Assembly: GCA_009760855.2 (NCBI GenBank)
Contig: WPIO01000009.1
Span: 3,845,001-3,870,000, forward strand
Reading direction: 5' to 3'
DNA length: 25,000 bases
Source of the DNA: Cristatella mucedo
Taxonomy: Eukaryota > Bryozoa > Phylactolaemata > Cristatellidae
Part shown: in pieces, positions 1-10,661 of the stretch
Numbering within the stretch: the first letter of the stretch is position 1
Layout: each line of letters opens with the position of its first letter
The notes under the pieces: generated by a model
Databases searched by the model: none
What the model saw: the letters and a program-made list of their open reading frames with translations, nothing else
What the model was told of the DNA's origin: nothing
Program-made: the position numbers and the translations under genes

Positions 1-728
1 AATCAGTTCGAGTGCCAAGGCCAACTACAGAAGCTCAACTGAGCTCTTCAAACGGCTTCTGCTGTTAGGCGGCCTTGCTATGAGATTATCGCGTAACTGG
101 CTCACTGCTGCTAAAATTCATGAACCCGAATATTGCATATAAGTCATAATCTGACTAATTTAGTAAGCCGCCATTTCATTGTGAAGCTCATCCCTTGCAT
201 GCCAACTGGATTCGGTTGGTAACCCTGGGTTTGTAATCCTAGTCATTTTCTTGGCAAAACCCGAGTTCGTAAACACGATTGCTCGTTACCCTATGCGTTC
301 GTAACCTGGAAACTCACTGTACTGCATATAAACCGTAAACCAAGCCCAGTTGCCATCAGCTCTGGCAACTTTGAACAGTGTGTTCACGGTCCACGTGACA
401 ATGGCTGGGAAGTAGGTAGCTGAAAACGAATGAACAGGTGTCGTCGTCGTCGCCTGTCAGGACAACCTGTCCCCCCTACAGCAAGTCTCTGTAGTTCCGC
501 TAACTTGTACATTCCCTACACAAAAATCTATGCGAGCCAGAAACCGTTGCAAGGAGAAACTGGCATCTGCATCGTTGCAGCCAGGCTGGGCACACGTCAG
601 CAAACGTTTCCAACCGTCTCAGCCTACAGGCTGCGACCATCAGACAGCAGCCCAAGCATGCTGAGTGCTGCCAGAACTGCCACGTAATACCCACAGTCTT
701 TGTGGCTTGGTGGAGTTACGTAGGTGCA
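1..728. other. No recognisable gene
   Basis: No protein domain, RNA gene or mobile-element signature was seen. The only local structure is at about 212-310, where short related words (GGTAACCC, GTTTGTAATCC, GTTCGTAAAC, GTTCGTAACC) recur loosely, as in an old degenerate repeat. An open frame at 430-687 has no recognisable features. Confidence 0.5.
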
Positions 729-744
729 TACACGCACACACGCG

Positions 745-786
<42 letters not shown>
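729..786. repeat. (CA)n microsatellite with CG and TA interruptions
   Basis: Alternating purine-pyrimidine tract: mixed CACG/CGCG units, then about 15 uninterrupted CA dinucleotides, ending in TATATA. The whole stretch alternates strictly, so it is a candidate for left-handed Z-DNA. It also creates spurious Cys/Val-rich frames on the minus strand. Confidence 0.95.
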
Positions 787-1679
787 GAACTGACCTGCCC
801 ACCGATTCTCACAAACAGCTCCCACCTTAGCCGGCTAGAATTTTCGGAAAAAACAGCTAGTCTAGCCTCTCCGGAAATAGATGCTTAATTACGTTCAACA
901 AAGTGCTACCGAGTACGACAGCTGAGCACTTCATCGGGGCCCCTTCATCGGCAGGTGTAACCCCATTCGAGGCTCGAGCCGAATGTTGTCGAGAACTGGT
1001 TCCAAGGCAAACCACAACTAAGCCGGCGTGGCTGAGAACCTGCAAGCACTTAAAGCAACGGTCAGCCCCAGAGCTGCATGGCAGGCGTGCAGGTGATCAG
1101 TAAATTCTCTAAATAATGCCTTTAGGGCCGCCGCGTTTGATACATGGGAGAAATGGTTTATATTGGCGAGCAGGACTACATGGCTCAGTCGAAACTAGCC
1201 AGAAAGCCCTTTACTGGGCCAACGGTCACCCAAGGGCACCTCCTCTGCCATCCGGACACAGAAGCACGATGGTGAGCAGGGTGACCACACATTCGAGAAA
1301 ATTAGGTTAGTCAACAGCCTGAGACCAAAACTGTAACCGCTGTAACAACTCCAGCTCAGCCTGCAGCTGGACAAACGTTTGGGTAGCAGACCGATAGCAT
1401 CAGGCTTACTTATTGAGCTGGAGAGGTGATGATATGAAAATGCCGTGCAGACCTGTCTAATCGCCTAGTTCTTAAGCAGGAGGGTGGGGTAAAAACTGCC
1501 ACAACACAGGCCTGCAGCAACGATGGACTGATAATTACGATGCAGCTCCACACTGCTAATGCAGATGCAGATGCTAGTCGAGGCTAATCTAATTGCTGCC
1601 TGCCTAAGGCTCTCACAACTATCGGTGCAAGCTGTGCTGCCGAAACAGCAGTGATAGTCGCATGGGAAGGAGTGCATCG
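787..1679. other. No recognisable gene
   Basis: Unique-looking sequence of mixed composition. The frames of 60-70 residues here carry no motif, overlap each other on both strands and lack any coding signature. Nothing else was seen. Confidence 0.5.
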
Positions 1680-1920
1680 AGAAAAAAAGAGAGACAGACT
1701 GACAGACAAATAGCTAGACAGACAGACAGAGCAGTGAGACAGAGAGAGAAAGACAGAGACAAAAAGACACAGAGACAGGCAGAAAGGAGTACAGAGACAG
1801 TGAGACAATGACAGAATAACTTATGACAGATGGCCTGCACACAAGACAGACGGCAGATAGATGACAGACGACATATAGATAACAGTCAGTCGATAGACAG
1901 ATATGTTAGCGGACCTAGCA
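1680..1920. repeat. Degenerate GACA/GATA-type simple repeat
   Basis: Purine-rich imperfect tandem units: many AGACAGACAG and GAGAGACAG words, changing to GATAGACAG and ACATATAGATAA words towards the right edge. It looks like an old tetranucleotide array that has diverged. It ends about 30 bases before a LINE tail. Confidence 0.8.
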
Positions 1921-1952
1921 ACTCTAGAAAGAGGGGACTGAGTGAGCAGAGC

Positions 1953-2190
1953 AATAATAATAATCTTAAGTGACAAATATAGCACCCTAAGAGAACGAAA
2001 ACTCTGCTCTAAAAATCGCAGGACAACTAATAGCTAAAGGTTAATGACATGCAAGATATCATTACTGGACAAGCATGCAAAAGCAAAACATTTATCATAC
2101 TTCGACTAGCATGCAAAACTACACAAGAAGATACTCAGGGCCACCGGTTAATAGTACCCATGTTTAGTAGCATGCAGTAAGAAAGGAGTG
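1953..2190 (-). mobile_element. Old LINE 3' end (copy 1, TATAGCACCC subfamily)
   Basis: Read on the minus strand, this is a decayed 3' end of the LINE family that recurs through the window. It ends in (ATT)4, preceded by the block TTCTCTTAGGGTGCTATA, the version also present in the copies at 17300 and 22462. The upstream arm of the terminal hairpin is eroded. Further in, AAGCATGCAAA words match the 3' UTR of the copy at 17300. No coding remains. The right boundary is approximate. Confidence 0.6.
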
Positions 2191-2290
2191 ACAAGGGAGA
2201 TAGAAGAGGTACAAGATACAAGAGACTGGGATGTCAAAAGCACGAAAGTCGAGTTTCACTCCCCTCAATTCTTTATCCCATATCTCTACA

Positions 2291-2291
<1 letters not shown>

Positions 2292-2327
<36 letters not shown>
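2292..2327. repeat. (CT)n microsatellite
   Basis: About 17 uninterrupted CT dinucleotides. Confidence 0.98.
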
Positions 2328-2330
<3 letters not shown>

Positions 2331-2667
2331 CAAAAGAATAGCATAATTGACACAGTGATGGAGAGAGCCAGGAGGGAAAGAGAGCCGAGAATAGGCAGAC
2401 AGAGAGATGAGAGATAAAGAGAGCTGATAGACAGGAGGGAAACGAGGGCCAGAGCGAGACAGCTGCAGGCACCGAAAGATACAGAAATCGAGTCATCAAT
2501 GACACAAGTGGGCAGGCAGATAAAGAGTAAGGGTGGAGGCATCGACTTAGGTAGAAGGTGGCGATGGGAGGATGGGCAGGCATGGAGAGAGAGAGGGCAC
2601 ATTGCCAAGCAGCTTACACCAACTGCATACAGTACTGGACACGGCATGACGAACACTGCATCCGGGC

Positions 2668-3539
2668 TCCCCCTCCGCCTCTCCCCCCTCCGCCTCTCCC
2701 CCCTCCGCCTCTCCCCCCTCCGCCTCTCCCCCCTCCGCCTCTCCCCCCTCCGCCTCTCCCCCCTCCGCCTCTCCCCCCTCCGCCTCTCCCCCCTCCGCCT
2801 CTCCCCCCTCCGCCTCTCCCCCCCTCCGCCTCTCCCCCCCTCCGCCTCCCCCCTCCCCCTCCCCCCCCTCCGCCTCTCCCCCTCCGCCTCTCCCCCTCCG
2901 CCTCTCCCCCTCCGCCTCTCCCCCTCCGCCTCTCCCCCTCCGCCTCTCCCCCCTCCGCCTCTCCCCCCTCCGCCTCTCCCCCTCCGCCTCTCCCCCTCCG
3001 CCTCTCCCCCTCCGCCTCTTCCTCTCCCCCTCCGCCCCCCCCCCTCCGCCTCTCCCCCTCCGCCTCTCCCCCTCCGCCTCTCCCCCTCCGCCTCTCCCCC
3101 TCCGCCTCTCCCCCTCCGCCCTCCCCCCCTCTCCTCTCCCCCTCCGCCTCTCCCCCTCCGCCTCTCCCCCTCCGCCCCCCTCTCCCCCTCCGCCTCTCCC
3201 CCCCCCCCCCTCTCCCCCTCCGCCTCCCCCCCTCCGCCCCCCCCCCCTCCGCCTCTCCCCCTCCGCCTCTCCCCCTCCGCCTCTCCCCCTCCGCCTCTCC
3301 CCCTCCGCCTCTCCCCCTCCGCCTCTCCCCCTCCGCCTCTCCCCCTCCGCCTCTCCCCCTCCGCCTCTCTCCCCCTCCGCCTCTTCCCCTCCGCCTCTCC
3401 CCCTCTCCCCCTCCGGCTCTCCCCTTTTGCCTCGCCCCCTTCTGCCTCGCCCCCTCCGGCTCTCTCCCTCCGCTTCTCCCCCTCTGCCTCGCCCCCTCTG
3501 CCTCGCCCCCTCCGGCTCTCTCCCTCCGGCTCTCTCCCT
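2668..3539. repeat. CCCCCTCCGCCTCT minisatellite, 15-bp then 14-bp period
   Basis: A pyrimidine-rich tandem array of about 870 bp. The left block (about 2672-2820) repeats CTCCGCCTCTCCCCC with an exact period of 15, about ten times. After a short scrambled zone the unit drops to 14 bp (TCCGCCTCTCCCCC), with interruptions, to about 3390. The right edge (3390-3539) holds diverged units such as CCTCGCCCC and CCGGCTCTCTC. The minus strand is all purine-rich with G5 runs about every 14-15 bases, so it could form G-quadruplexes or triplex (H-DNA). The units contain no stop codon in any frame, which explains the long open frames on both strands here. Confidence 0.97.
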
Positions 3540-4830
3540 GACCCTGTACGTCCGGGCAGCGTAGGCTCTCGGTTCCCTCGGTCCTCTCCTCCAGAATAGC
3601 AGTGCACTGCACTGCTTCCCTTCGGCTGAGAGCAGCTTCGATGAGCAGGCTTGGCCTACTTGTCCGGCTCCCCAGTCACGGCTAGGAAACAAGTTTATGA
3701 CATTAATCGTTTAGCCTGCCGTTTAGGTAGCCGCCGGAATCCGAACCTTAGCACTTTGGTGCAGCCGGCAACCGGGAAAGATTAAGTCGGGCCACCTGGC
3801 ACAAAGTGCCCTTAGAGCCAGCCCTCCGGTTAATCCTGGACTGGGCGGGCAACCAGCTTTCATGTGGCTGCTGCTGCTGCATCGAGTGCTCACTGCAGGG
3901 CTGCCATGCTACTACTTCGGTAGTCGCCAAGCAGCAAAGCCCCACGTCGCACTCTCGTCGTAAGCCTTCTTCCCTTTCCTGCATGCGACCCCTCCTCCAC
4001 CTCTTCCCCAACTCCAAGGCCAGACAACGGCCGGCAGACGGACATGCCAACCATCGACCACACGACAATCCATACCCAACGGGACCATTAAGGCAACAGA
4101 AAGCCTCATTCTTCGGTAGCCCTTAACAGGTGTGCTAGCTTGGGTTCGGCTGGGATTCGCTTCTCGGGTTACAGATTCACCAAAGCAAGCAGAGCCATCC
4201 ATCCGAGGCCAAGCTGCTCAAGAACTACTGTGGTCTCGGGACACAACAGCACAACCCAGCCACCCATGCCGATGTGTTTGCTCACACAAGCCCGAGTAAG
4301 GAAGCACGTGCATGCCACACAACACACCCAGTCGTGACTACGAACTCGGATAAACAGGTGAAATTTTCCTTCCTGTGGCTCCAAGTGCAGTGCAAGCCTG
4401 CAATCGGCCGTGGGGGTGACCTGTAGCAAAACAATGACCAAAGAATTTTCACCAACCGGACAATACGGCAGCCTAAACCGCACGAGCCACAGACGATAGC
4501 ATGTACCCACAGGGTCATCATGCATTCACAGGCAGACCTCACGGTTAGACGGCAAGGCAAAAGACTTGAGTAAGTAAGGTAGTAAGCTGACCATACTGCT
4601 GCGATCGCCCAGGCAATCTCATGGGCTGCAGCAATGCTCAAGAATGTACACACAAACACTGCCGTGAGCAGAGATTGAACACATCATGGAACAGTGGCAA
4701 CTCGAGAAAGAGGAAAGAGTGAATGAAGGCAGCAATACAGAATAGTAAAGGACAGTCAGTGAGAATAAGGGATCGAAGGAAACAGAGATGGGGAGAGTGA
4801 GCAAGAGGATTGCCCTTAAGGCCCGAGGTC
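3540..4830. other. No recognisable gene
   Basis: Mixed-composition sequence with no protein or RNA family signature. Small oddities: the 12-bp palindrome GCAGTGCACTGC near 3600, and GGCACAAAGTGCC at about 3797, a short hairpin. Frames of 96-125 residues on both strands overlap each other and show no domains. Confidence 0.45.
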
Positions 4831-4847
4831 GCGGGTTCGAGCCCCGC
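4831..4847 (+). other. tRNA-like T arm with consensus B box
   Basis: GCGGG TTCGAGC CCCGC forms a perfect 5-bp T stem with a 7-base loop. GGTTCGAGCCC (4834-4844) fits the RNA polymerase III B box GGTTCGANNCC. Upstream, CCTTAAGG could be a remnant anticodon loop, but I could not fold a D arm, a paired anticodon stem or a paired acceptor stem. It is therefore either a tRNA pseudogene, the end of a tRNA-derived SINE, or chance. Confidence 0.35.
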
Positions 4848-4919
4848 GGCATATGTGAAGAGCCTGGATAGCGATTGAGTTATGTTAAGGTATTATACAA
4901 ATGAATTACTTTCTTGCTT

Positions 4920-4942
4920 CTCACCTCTCTTCCTTTCTCTAT

Positions 4943-5017
<75 letters not shown>

Positions 5018-5275
5018 CTCTCTCGAACCATGTATCTGACAATGTCTCTATCCCTCTGTCATTCTCTCTCTCTATCTCTCTCTCTCTCTCCTTGTCTGTA
5101 TCTGCTAGCCTATGTCTGTGTTTCTCTGTCTGTGTCTGTACCCTCTTTGCCTCTTTGTCTCCTTGTCTCACTATTCATCTCTAAGATGGTCTCTGTCTCT
5201 CTTTGGCTGTCTCACTCATCTGCTCTGTCTTGTCTGTGTCTCTTTGTCTGTCTCCCCGTCTCTCTTTCAGACAGC
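4920..5275. repeat. CT-rich compound simple repeat
   Basis: Long pyrimidine tract on the plus strand: (CT)n from about 4938 to 5028, then mixed TCTC, TCTGTC and CTTTGTC words. It gives the Leu/Ser-rich frames in this interval, which are not genes. Confidence 0.95.
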
Positions 5276-6679
5276 AGAAAGAGGAGACAGGCAAGACTAC
5301 TAACAGCGTTGACCTCAACTGGACACACCAGTCTCGAGAGAATTAATTACACAGACAGCTCTATCGACTTTGAGCGCATTAGCCTTCCGATGTGACAGAC
5401 GTCCCATGCACGCACACGCACACCAGTTGTCATCCCAACCCCATGCATTCCAACGCAATTCCCCTAGGCCCGCAAGCCCGACGATGCTCGAATACAACCA
5501 TGGCTACGAGGCTTTCGTTACTGGCGGACGCTGGACAGGAGATGCATCCGAAGATCCACCGAAGCCTAGTGCACGCGTACTAAGGGAAGATCGAAACACC
5601 ACCTACTACATCGTTGGCTGCCAAAGGTCATCGAGACGAACTGATGTGAACAGTCCGGGAAAAGTGCCGGGTCCGAGAGAAGGAGCCACAAATGAATGTA
5701 CTGAAAGCACAGATGCCGGGCTGCCTTGCTCGGCAGTAGCCACATGTAGCAATAACCACATGTAACTACAGTGGGGAGGAGTGCTCAGAGTCAACGGCGC
5801 CCCAGTGTCACCGGCTGCAACGGCTGCCCGGGCGAGCAGCCACTGCTTGCAGAAATAACATGCTGCATTCATACTCGGTGAGCAGTCCAAACAAACGCCA
5901 AAAAAGGGGCCAAACAAACGACAGCAGGCCGTTAGGAATCACTCCTGACACTCCCCCACACATAGGCTCGAGCAGTGCGTTTGAGAAAGCCGTGGAGCCC
6001 TGTGGAGCCCTGAGAGAGCAATAGCACCAAGATGGGCAGGATCGAAGTAGGGTGGAAAAAAGAATGAATAATAGTGGGCAGTTCGTTACCCTGGTCAGTG
6101 GCAACCGAAATGGTAACCTGCTAGGGGCAGTGCCCTTGTGGCATGGTTCTTCGGTGCCCTGACCGGGCCGGCCGCACGATGGTTCCCTTTTTACCTGCCC
6201 CTCACGGCGATCGCTCCAGCCAAGAGAGAGGCAGGAATGTTGCTAGTGTCGCATGCCCTGCAGCAACAGCAGCAGAGGCAAAAGGGGTGGGCATCCCCCC
6301 GGTCCCAGAAGGGGCCAGTAGGCATCATCGGCCAGGATGGAGGGTGCAGGTCGCTGCACCGCCCGAGAGCTGGTGCTACCCGGCCGCACGTTATGCACCC
6401 CCCCCCCATCCCTTCCCTTCACCCTTTTAACCCACCCCCTTCGCCGACCAGCCTGGTGTGCGATCGCGGTCGATAGAGGGGGAGGGCCGACGCCGAGCGA
6501 TCGAGCTGGCTCGCGACGCTGTCGGCAGAAGCCAAAATCCACGGGCAGAAGCATGGTCTCCCACACGGACGCCTCGATTGGGGGGGATGGATGGGGTCTT
6601 GGCAGCCGCCGAGCGAAAGCCGTCACGGCAGCGGCATCGTCGGAGACTGCTCTCACAACTTCATGCTACATCAGAGACT
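5276..6679. other. No recognisable gene
   Basis: Nothing beyond small features was seen: an 11-bp direct duplication (GTGGAGCCCT twice) near 5994, GGGGCAGTGCCCTT at about 6124 (a short palindrome that recurs elsewhere), a CAG-rich patch near 6260 and a C run near 6400. CpG density rises after 6140. Overlapping frames on both strands (100-270 residues) have no domain. Confidence 0.45.
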
Positions 6680-6697
6680 GCTCTCTCTGTCTGTCTC

Positions 6698-6796
<99 letters not shown>

Positions 6797-6852
6797 CTCT
6801 CTCTGACTCTCTCTCTCTCCTTTCTCTCTCCTCTCTCTCTCTCTCCTCTCTC
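6680..6852. repeat. (CT)n microsatellite
   Basis: CT/CTGT tract with a pure core of about 80 bases (about 6710-6792), followed by CTGACTCT and CTCCTCT variants. Open frames through it are artefacts (poly Leu-Ser on plus, poly Arg-Glu on minus). Confidence 0.97.
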
Positions 6853-8280
6853 AACTTGGTACAGCTGCCTGCTGCAGCCGGCCGGCCAGCCAGCGGCGTC
6901 TCCGGCGCGGCAGTCGCCGAGCCTACGGTGGTCCATTCCTCCGGCGAAGGAGTTCGAATTAAAAAAAACACCAATGACGGCAGCTGGGGTGGAGGGAGGG
7001 GGGCAAGCATCGGCAGGCGGGCGCCTGCAGGTGCAAAAGCAGAGCCGGCTGCGCTCGCCTACCTCCTCCTCTGGTCTCTCGGAGCAGCGCCACGAAGCAT
7101 AGCAGCGAGAAGAAGTTCCTCCTCGCAGACGACGACGATGCCCTAGCGGGGACGATTAGCTTCCAGCGACGACTGGGCCTCGCCGCCACCGAGGCGGTCA
7201 TCTGCATGCCGGCCACTGCCACCCGCTTAACTCAGGTAACGCCTATATCTGGCGGCGGCGACTGAGGTGGACGACTTCGGGCAGGTTGTCGCGAGAGCCG
7301 ACCATGACGGTCACACCGCACCGCGCACGTCGACTTCGAGGAACGCAGCGGCGTCTCGTGCAGCTCAGGCGACGTCTGCAACGGCCGCACCGACGCCCGC
7401 CCCACGGCAGCCAACACTCCTTTGTCAGACCTCTCAGTAGGGAATAAAGGGGCGTGGCAATGCGGCCAAGGTCGCAGCTCGCGGGCCAATGCGGCCAGCG
7501 AGCTGCAGCCTCCGACGGCGGCGCGATTGACCCGACGACGACAACCGTCTCCTCGTCCTACGGCCGAAGACAGCAGCAGCGCGAGCTGCTTGGCCGGCAA
7601 CTTCGCCGTCGGCAATCCAGCCGTAGGGCTACGAACGCATGGCCGCTGCTGCTGCGGCGGCGACTTCTGAAGGAGACTCCCTAGGCCAAAAAGACAGCGA
7701 TCGTAGCAGGTGCCAATCCTTGCCGACGCCTGACAAATACCCGTGAAGGCGGCAGAACCGAAGAGGCCCGGCCAGCCAGTGGTAGATGCTGCCTCGCTGC
7801 ACGCACACGTATTCCTAAGGCAGCAGTATACGGCAGCAAGAAAAGACACCCGAGCCTTGATATAGCAAGTACGTGCAGTTAGTGTACGCACCTTGCTAGC
7901 ACATTTTATATCCACAAAGAGGGCCACATCCGCACAGCGCCGCCAGCAGCGGCGTACGACTCCCTGGCTCGAAGCCCAGAGTACAACTGACTGATTGTTA
8001 CTTCGAATGATTCCGCTTCCTATAGATTGTAAGTCGGGAGTCACTAAGAGCGGTCATAATCTAGCTGATATGGCATTCTAAAGTTTCGATTGTATGAACC
8101 TAAAAGTCAGCTGCCGACGTCGCAGGTAGCAAGCCGAAGCCAGCCATTACATTACGCCATTACTTCGAGGCTAGGCGACGACAGAGCGAGTTCTAGAACT
8201 CTGTCACGGCGCCCACCGAGGTGGCGGGTTGCAGCTCTCTCGCACAGATCCGACTGAGAATGCCGGGGCGGCTGCTAGAT
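6853..8280. other. GC-rich segment without recognisable gene
   Basis: CpG-rich DNA with an A9 run near 6961. One long minus-strand frame is listed separately. No splice-bounded exon series, domain or RNA gene could be recognised. Confidence 0.4.
7232..8044 (-). CDS. Unrecognised 270-codon open frame, doubtful
   Basis: This is the longest frame in the window that is free of simple repeats: 270 codons from ATG at 8044 to the stop at 7232. I recognise no domain, signal peptide or membrane segment. The product would be rich in Arg, Ala, Ser and Cys, with a glutamine patch, as expected of random translation of GC-rich DNA. Two plus-strand frames of 76-82 codons overlap it. Nothing around it suggests a promoter or partner exons. 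It may be chance in a GC-rich region or one exon of an unknown gene. Confidence 0.12.
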   Translation of the reverse strand: MTPDLQSIGSGIIRSNNQSVVLWASSQGVVRRCWRRCADVALFVDIKCASKVRTLTARTCYIKARVSFLAAVYCCLRNTCACSEAASTTGWPGLFGSAAFTGICQASARIGTCYDRCLFGLGSLLQKSPPQQQRPCVRSPTAGLPTAKLPAKQLALLLSSAVGRGDGCRRRVNRAAVGGCSSLAALARELRPWPHCHAPLFPTERSDKGVLAAVGRASVRPLQTSPELHETPLRSSKSTCAVRCDRHGRLSRQPARSRPPQSPPPDIGVT

Positions 8281-8366
8281 TATAATAACGGGAAATTTGC
8301 ACGGCGCCCTCAGAGAACTTAATCTCTTCTAGGCACTTAAAATATGCTGTAAAGTAAACGGGATAA
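8281..8366 (-). mobile_element. LINE 3' tail (copy 2)
   Basis: Minus-strand terminal block of the recurring LINE: AAGTGCC, then GAGATTAAGTTCTC, then TGAGGGCGCC, then a short AT-rich tail. The stem GTGCC/GGCGC is kept by a G-T wobble. Only about 85 bases remain; it is strongly 5' truncated. Confidence 0.8.
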
Positions 8367-9211
8367 TGTTCTACTTCTATTTTTACTATTTATTAAAGTC
8401 TGGCCCCTCTCTGCCTTAATCCTGGCTACATATGTGAATGCTAACATGAAGGAAAAAACCAGGCGCACGATCAACTATTAGCTCGTTACTACGTCGCGTC
8501 ATCTTAGTTCTCCTTTTCTTCAGCAGGTCGGCCTGTTCAACGGCCGCTCGACTACTTCGGCGCCTAACCACCAACCCCCCCCCCCCCCAGCTAGTAACTC
8601 GCCACTCGGCCCAGCTAATACGGCGTCGTTTCATTCTTAGAGCCAGCTCACTGGGCACAGTGCCCTTAGCAGGCTGCTAAGCGTCTGTATATACTTTCGC
8701 TATATAAACACATGTCGACATATCTTATTAGCTTATGGTTTAGGATTATCGGTGTAGTGCTTAGGGATTATGAGTTTTTGGGATTACGTTTTAGGGTCTC
8801 GTAGTTAGATTTTGAATTTTTTGCAAAATTTCCGTCGAGCGAGATATATTTCCAGGTCAGAGAGCTGATATCCGAAGCTCTCATGTTCAAGCGCCTCGCA
8901 GGTCTCTGCGATATCTCAGATCGTCGTCGTTAATTATCGGCGTGCCGTCGCGATAAGGAACCCAGCTGAGTAGAAGTGCGACATTCACAAAAATCTCCGC
9001 TACATAAACGAATGCACCAGTAGTATTGGTCGAGCTAATCGCCAGTTCGAAGCCGGTCTGCGCTAGTGCGCCTCGCGACGTGACGTTCGCAATCCTCTAC
9101 TCCTCTACAGTCCAATCCTTTAGCGCCGGAGGGATGAATCGTAGCCGAGTCCGCCAATTGCAGGAATGCTGAAAGAGCGCCCGTCAGGCGGCCTCGCCGC
9201 CCGATAAACTC
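8367..9211. other. No recognisable gene
   Basis: Contains a C14 run at 8575-8588, the palindrome GGGCACAGTGCCC near 8656, and loose TTAGGG-like words at 8738-8806 that are too irregular to be telomeric. No coding or RNA gene was seen. Confidence 0.45.
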
Positions 9212-9475
9212 TAATAATAATAATAATAATAATAATTCACTTGATAAAGCGCCCTCAGAGAACTCAATCTCTCTCTAGGCGCTTTACATTTGCTGTAAAG
9301 TGAAATGCAATTGAATGGTAAGTAAAATCATGCTTGAAAAACAAACGAAATGAATAATATGGTTAGGGGTGACATGCACAGGGTCAGCATGCAAATGTGG
9401 TTAGTGGCAGCATGCACAGTGTCAGCACGCATAAGCACATCAAAGACGAATCACAGGGACCCACTAAACTCTGTT
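9212..9475 (-). mobile_element. LINE 3' UTR and tail (copy 3)
   Basis: Minus-strand copy ending in (TTA)n of about eight units at 9212-9236. The terminal stem AAAGCGCC/GGCGCTTT is intact and encloses GAGATTGAGTTCTC. Upstream lie two tandem units of about 38 bp containing CATGCACAG and GTCAGCA words, shared with the copies at 14421, 15916 and 20259. Homology to the plus-strand copy stops at about 9475 (the GGGACCCACTAAA end), so only about 265 bases were inserted or kept. It abuts a SINE-like segment on its 5' side. Confidence 0.9.
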
Positions 9476-9477
9476 CG

Positions 9478-9628
9478 GGTTAGTTGATTTGTCAGCCTCA
9501 TTTTGTATAGCGACAGAAGAGCCGTAACGGCTAATCGCAGCCGCTCGCAGTAGGCAACAACCGGCCGCTCACTTCGGAACTCGAGTGGACGACCTGGGTC
9601 GCGAAGAGCGAGCGCCTCACTCCCTCCC
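9478..9628 (-). mobile_element. tRNA-derived SINE, copy 2 (diverged)
   Basis: Read on the minus strand, it aligns along about 150 bases with the segment at 13460-13626. Shared words are GCTCGCTCTTC, GACCC, ACTGC.AGC, CTTTTCTG/CTCTTCTG, CGCTA and GAGGCTGA. The B-box region is altered (ACTCGAGTTCC) and the A box is not clear. Its 3' end touches the 5' end of the LINE tail at 9212-9475, in the same orientation. The pair could be one composite SINE with a LINE-derived tail, or two neighbouring insertions. Confidence 0.6.
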
Positions 9629-10329
9629 GGTCGGTCCTAGTAGGGTGGGGCCGGTACCCTCATCTACGCCTGTCCGCCCTTAAGAACACCCTAGCTGGCC
9701 TTATGCGCTACCTCCTCTTGGGCCAGTAGAGGTGGGTGGGGGGGGCGGCATATGAAGGAGTGGGTGAGAGACCGCGAGCCAGACAGCCTGGACACAAGCG
9801 CGCTAATTGCAAGCAGTCGCCGGTTATTTTGCTACACGGCCGGGGGCGTCATAATTAGTTCGAGGACACTCAAAGGACGCCGCCGGCAGGCGAGGCGCCC
9901 CAGCGGGCTGAGCCCGTCGGCCGCCTGCTAGAAGTGCAAGGCTTGCGTCACTCTCAAGCCCTCGCCGCTTAGCTCCGCGGGAAGTTATGAGCTGAGTAAT
10001 GAGGGTAGGGCGCCGGTGTCGCCCACCTGCGAGCATTCGTGCTGGTCATTGGATTCATTCCTGCCTTCGGGCAGCCGAGCGCGCGAAAAGCACCCGCGCT
10101 CCTGCTCGCACGCCACCGCCATGCTCACGCTCGCACGCTTCCGCTCGCACACGCCCCCCCCCCGCCGCTAGCGCGCGCGGGCGCGCACTCGCGGCGCTAT
10201 ACGAACTGCTACCGAGCGTCAGCAGTGCGTGCGATTCTCCGACCCGTCGTCGTCGGTCCTTGCTTCCGGCTCTCAGCGGCAAAAACTGGATGCGTTAACT
10301 CCCCCCCCCCCGGAAGAACCCCTCGCGCG
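9629..10329. other. GC-rich segment without recognisable gene
   Basis: CpG-rich, with C10 runs near 10153 and 10299. Short frames on both strands overlap one another and no domain was seen. Confidence 0.45.
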
Positions 10330-10402
10330 AAAAGAAAGGCGCCTAGAGAGAGATTGGGTTCTCTGAGGGCGCTTTATCGAGTGTTTATTATTATTATTAT
10401 TA
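10330..10402 (+). mobile_element. LINE 3' tail (copy 4)
   Basis: Plus-strand terminal block only: GGCGCCTAGAG, GAGATTGGGTTCTC, TGAGGGCGCTTTATC, then (TTA)n to 10402. The core GCGCC/GGCGC stem is intact. About 73 bases remain, which is extreme 5' truncation. Confidence 0.85.
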
Positions 10403-10580
10403 ACCTCCCTCCTGGTGACAAACCCCCTCCTGAGAAGAAACGCCGGAAGAAGCTGCCCGGGCATTAAGTAGCCTCCATTTTCTGGGACTGCTTGGCTGCG
10501 GTGGAATATGAAAGCGTCTGACTTGTGAGCGTGATATCGTGCGATACACTCAAAGCCGGGTCCGCACGTCGCTACTCGAC

Positions 10581-10582
<2 letters not shown>

Positions 10583-10659
<77 letters not shown>
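10583..10659. repeat. (GA)n microsatellite
   Basis: About 38 uninterrupted GA units. It is complementary in orientation to the (CT)n tract at 11038-11140, so the two could pair as an inverted repeat around 10660-11037. Confidence 0.98.

Positions 10660-10661
<2 letters not shown>

Noticed and set aside
2273-3692. Long open frames (327-444 codons) on both strands, Pro/Leu/Ser- or Gly/Glu/Arg-rich
   Set aside because: They are translations of the 14/15-bp minisatellite, which has no stop codon in any frame. Overlap on five frames and no non-repeat domain exclude a real gene.
3725-3760. B-box-like GGTTCGGATTCC on the minus strand
   Set aside because: One base too long for the consensus and no A box or paired arms at suitable spacing.
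4882-5395. Apparent membrane-like Leu/Ser frames
   Set aside because: Low-complexity CT repeat, not a transmembrane protein.
6337-7146. 269- and 214-codon frames through the (CT)n tract
   Set aside because: Open because of the Leu-Ser microsatellite; flanking parts have no motif and overlap in several frames.
8738-8806. TTAGGG-like words resembling telomeric repeat
   Set aside because: Only two exact TTAGGG words with irregular spacing; no tandem array.
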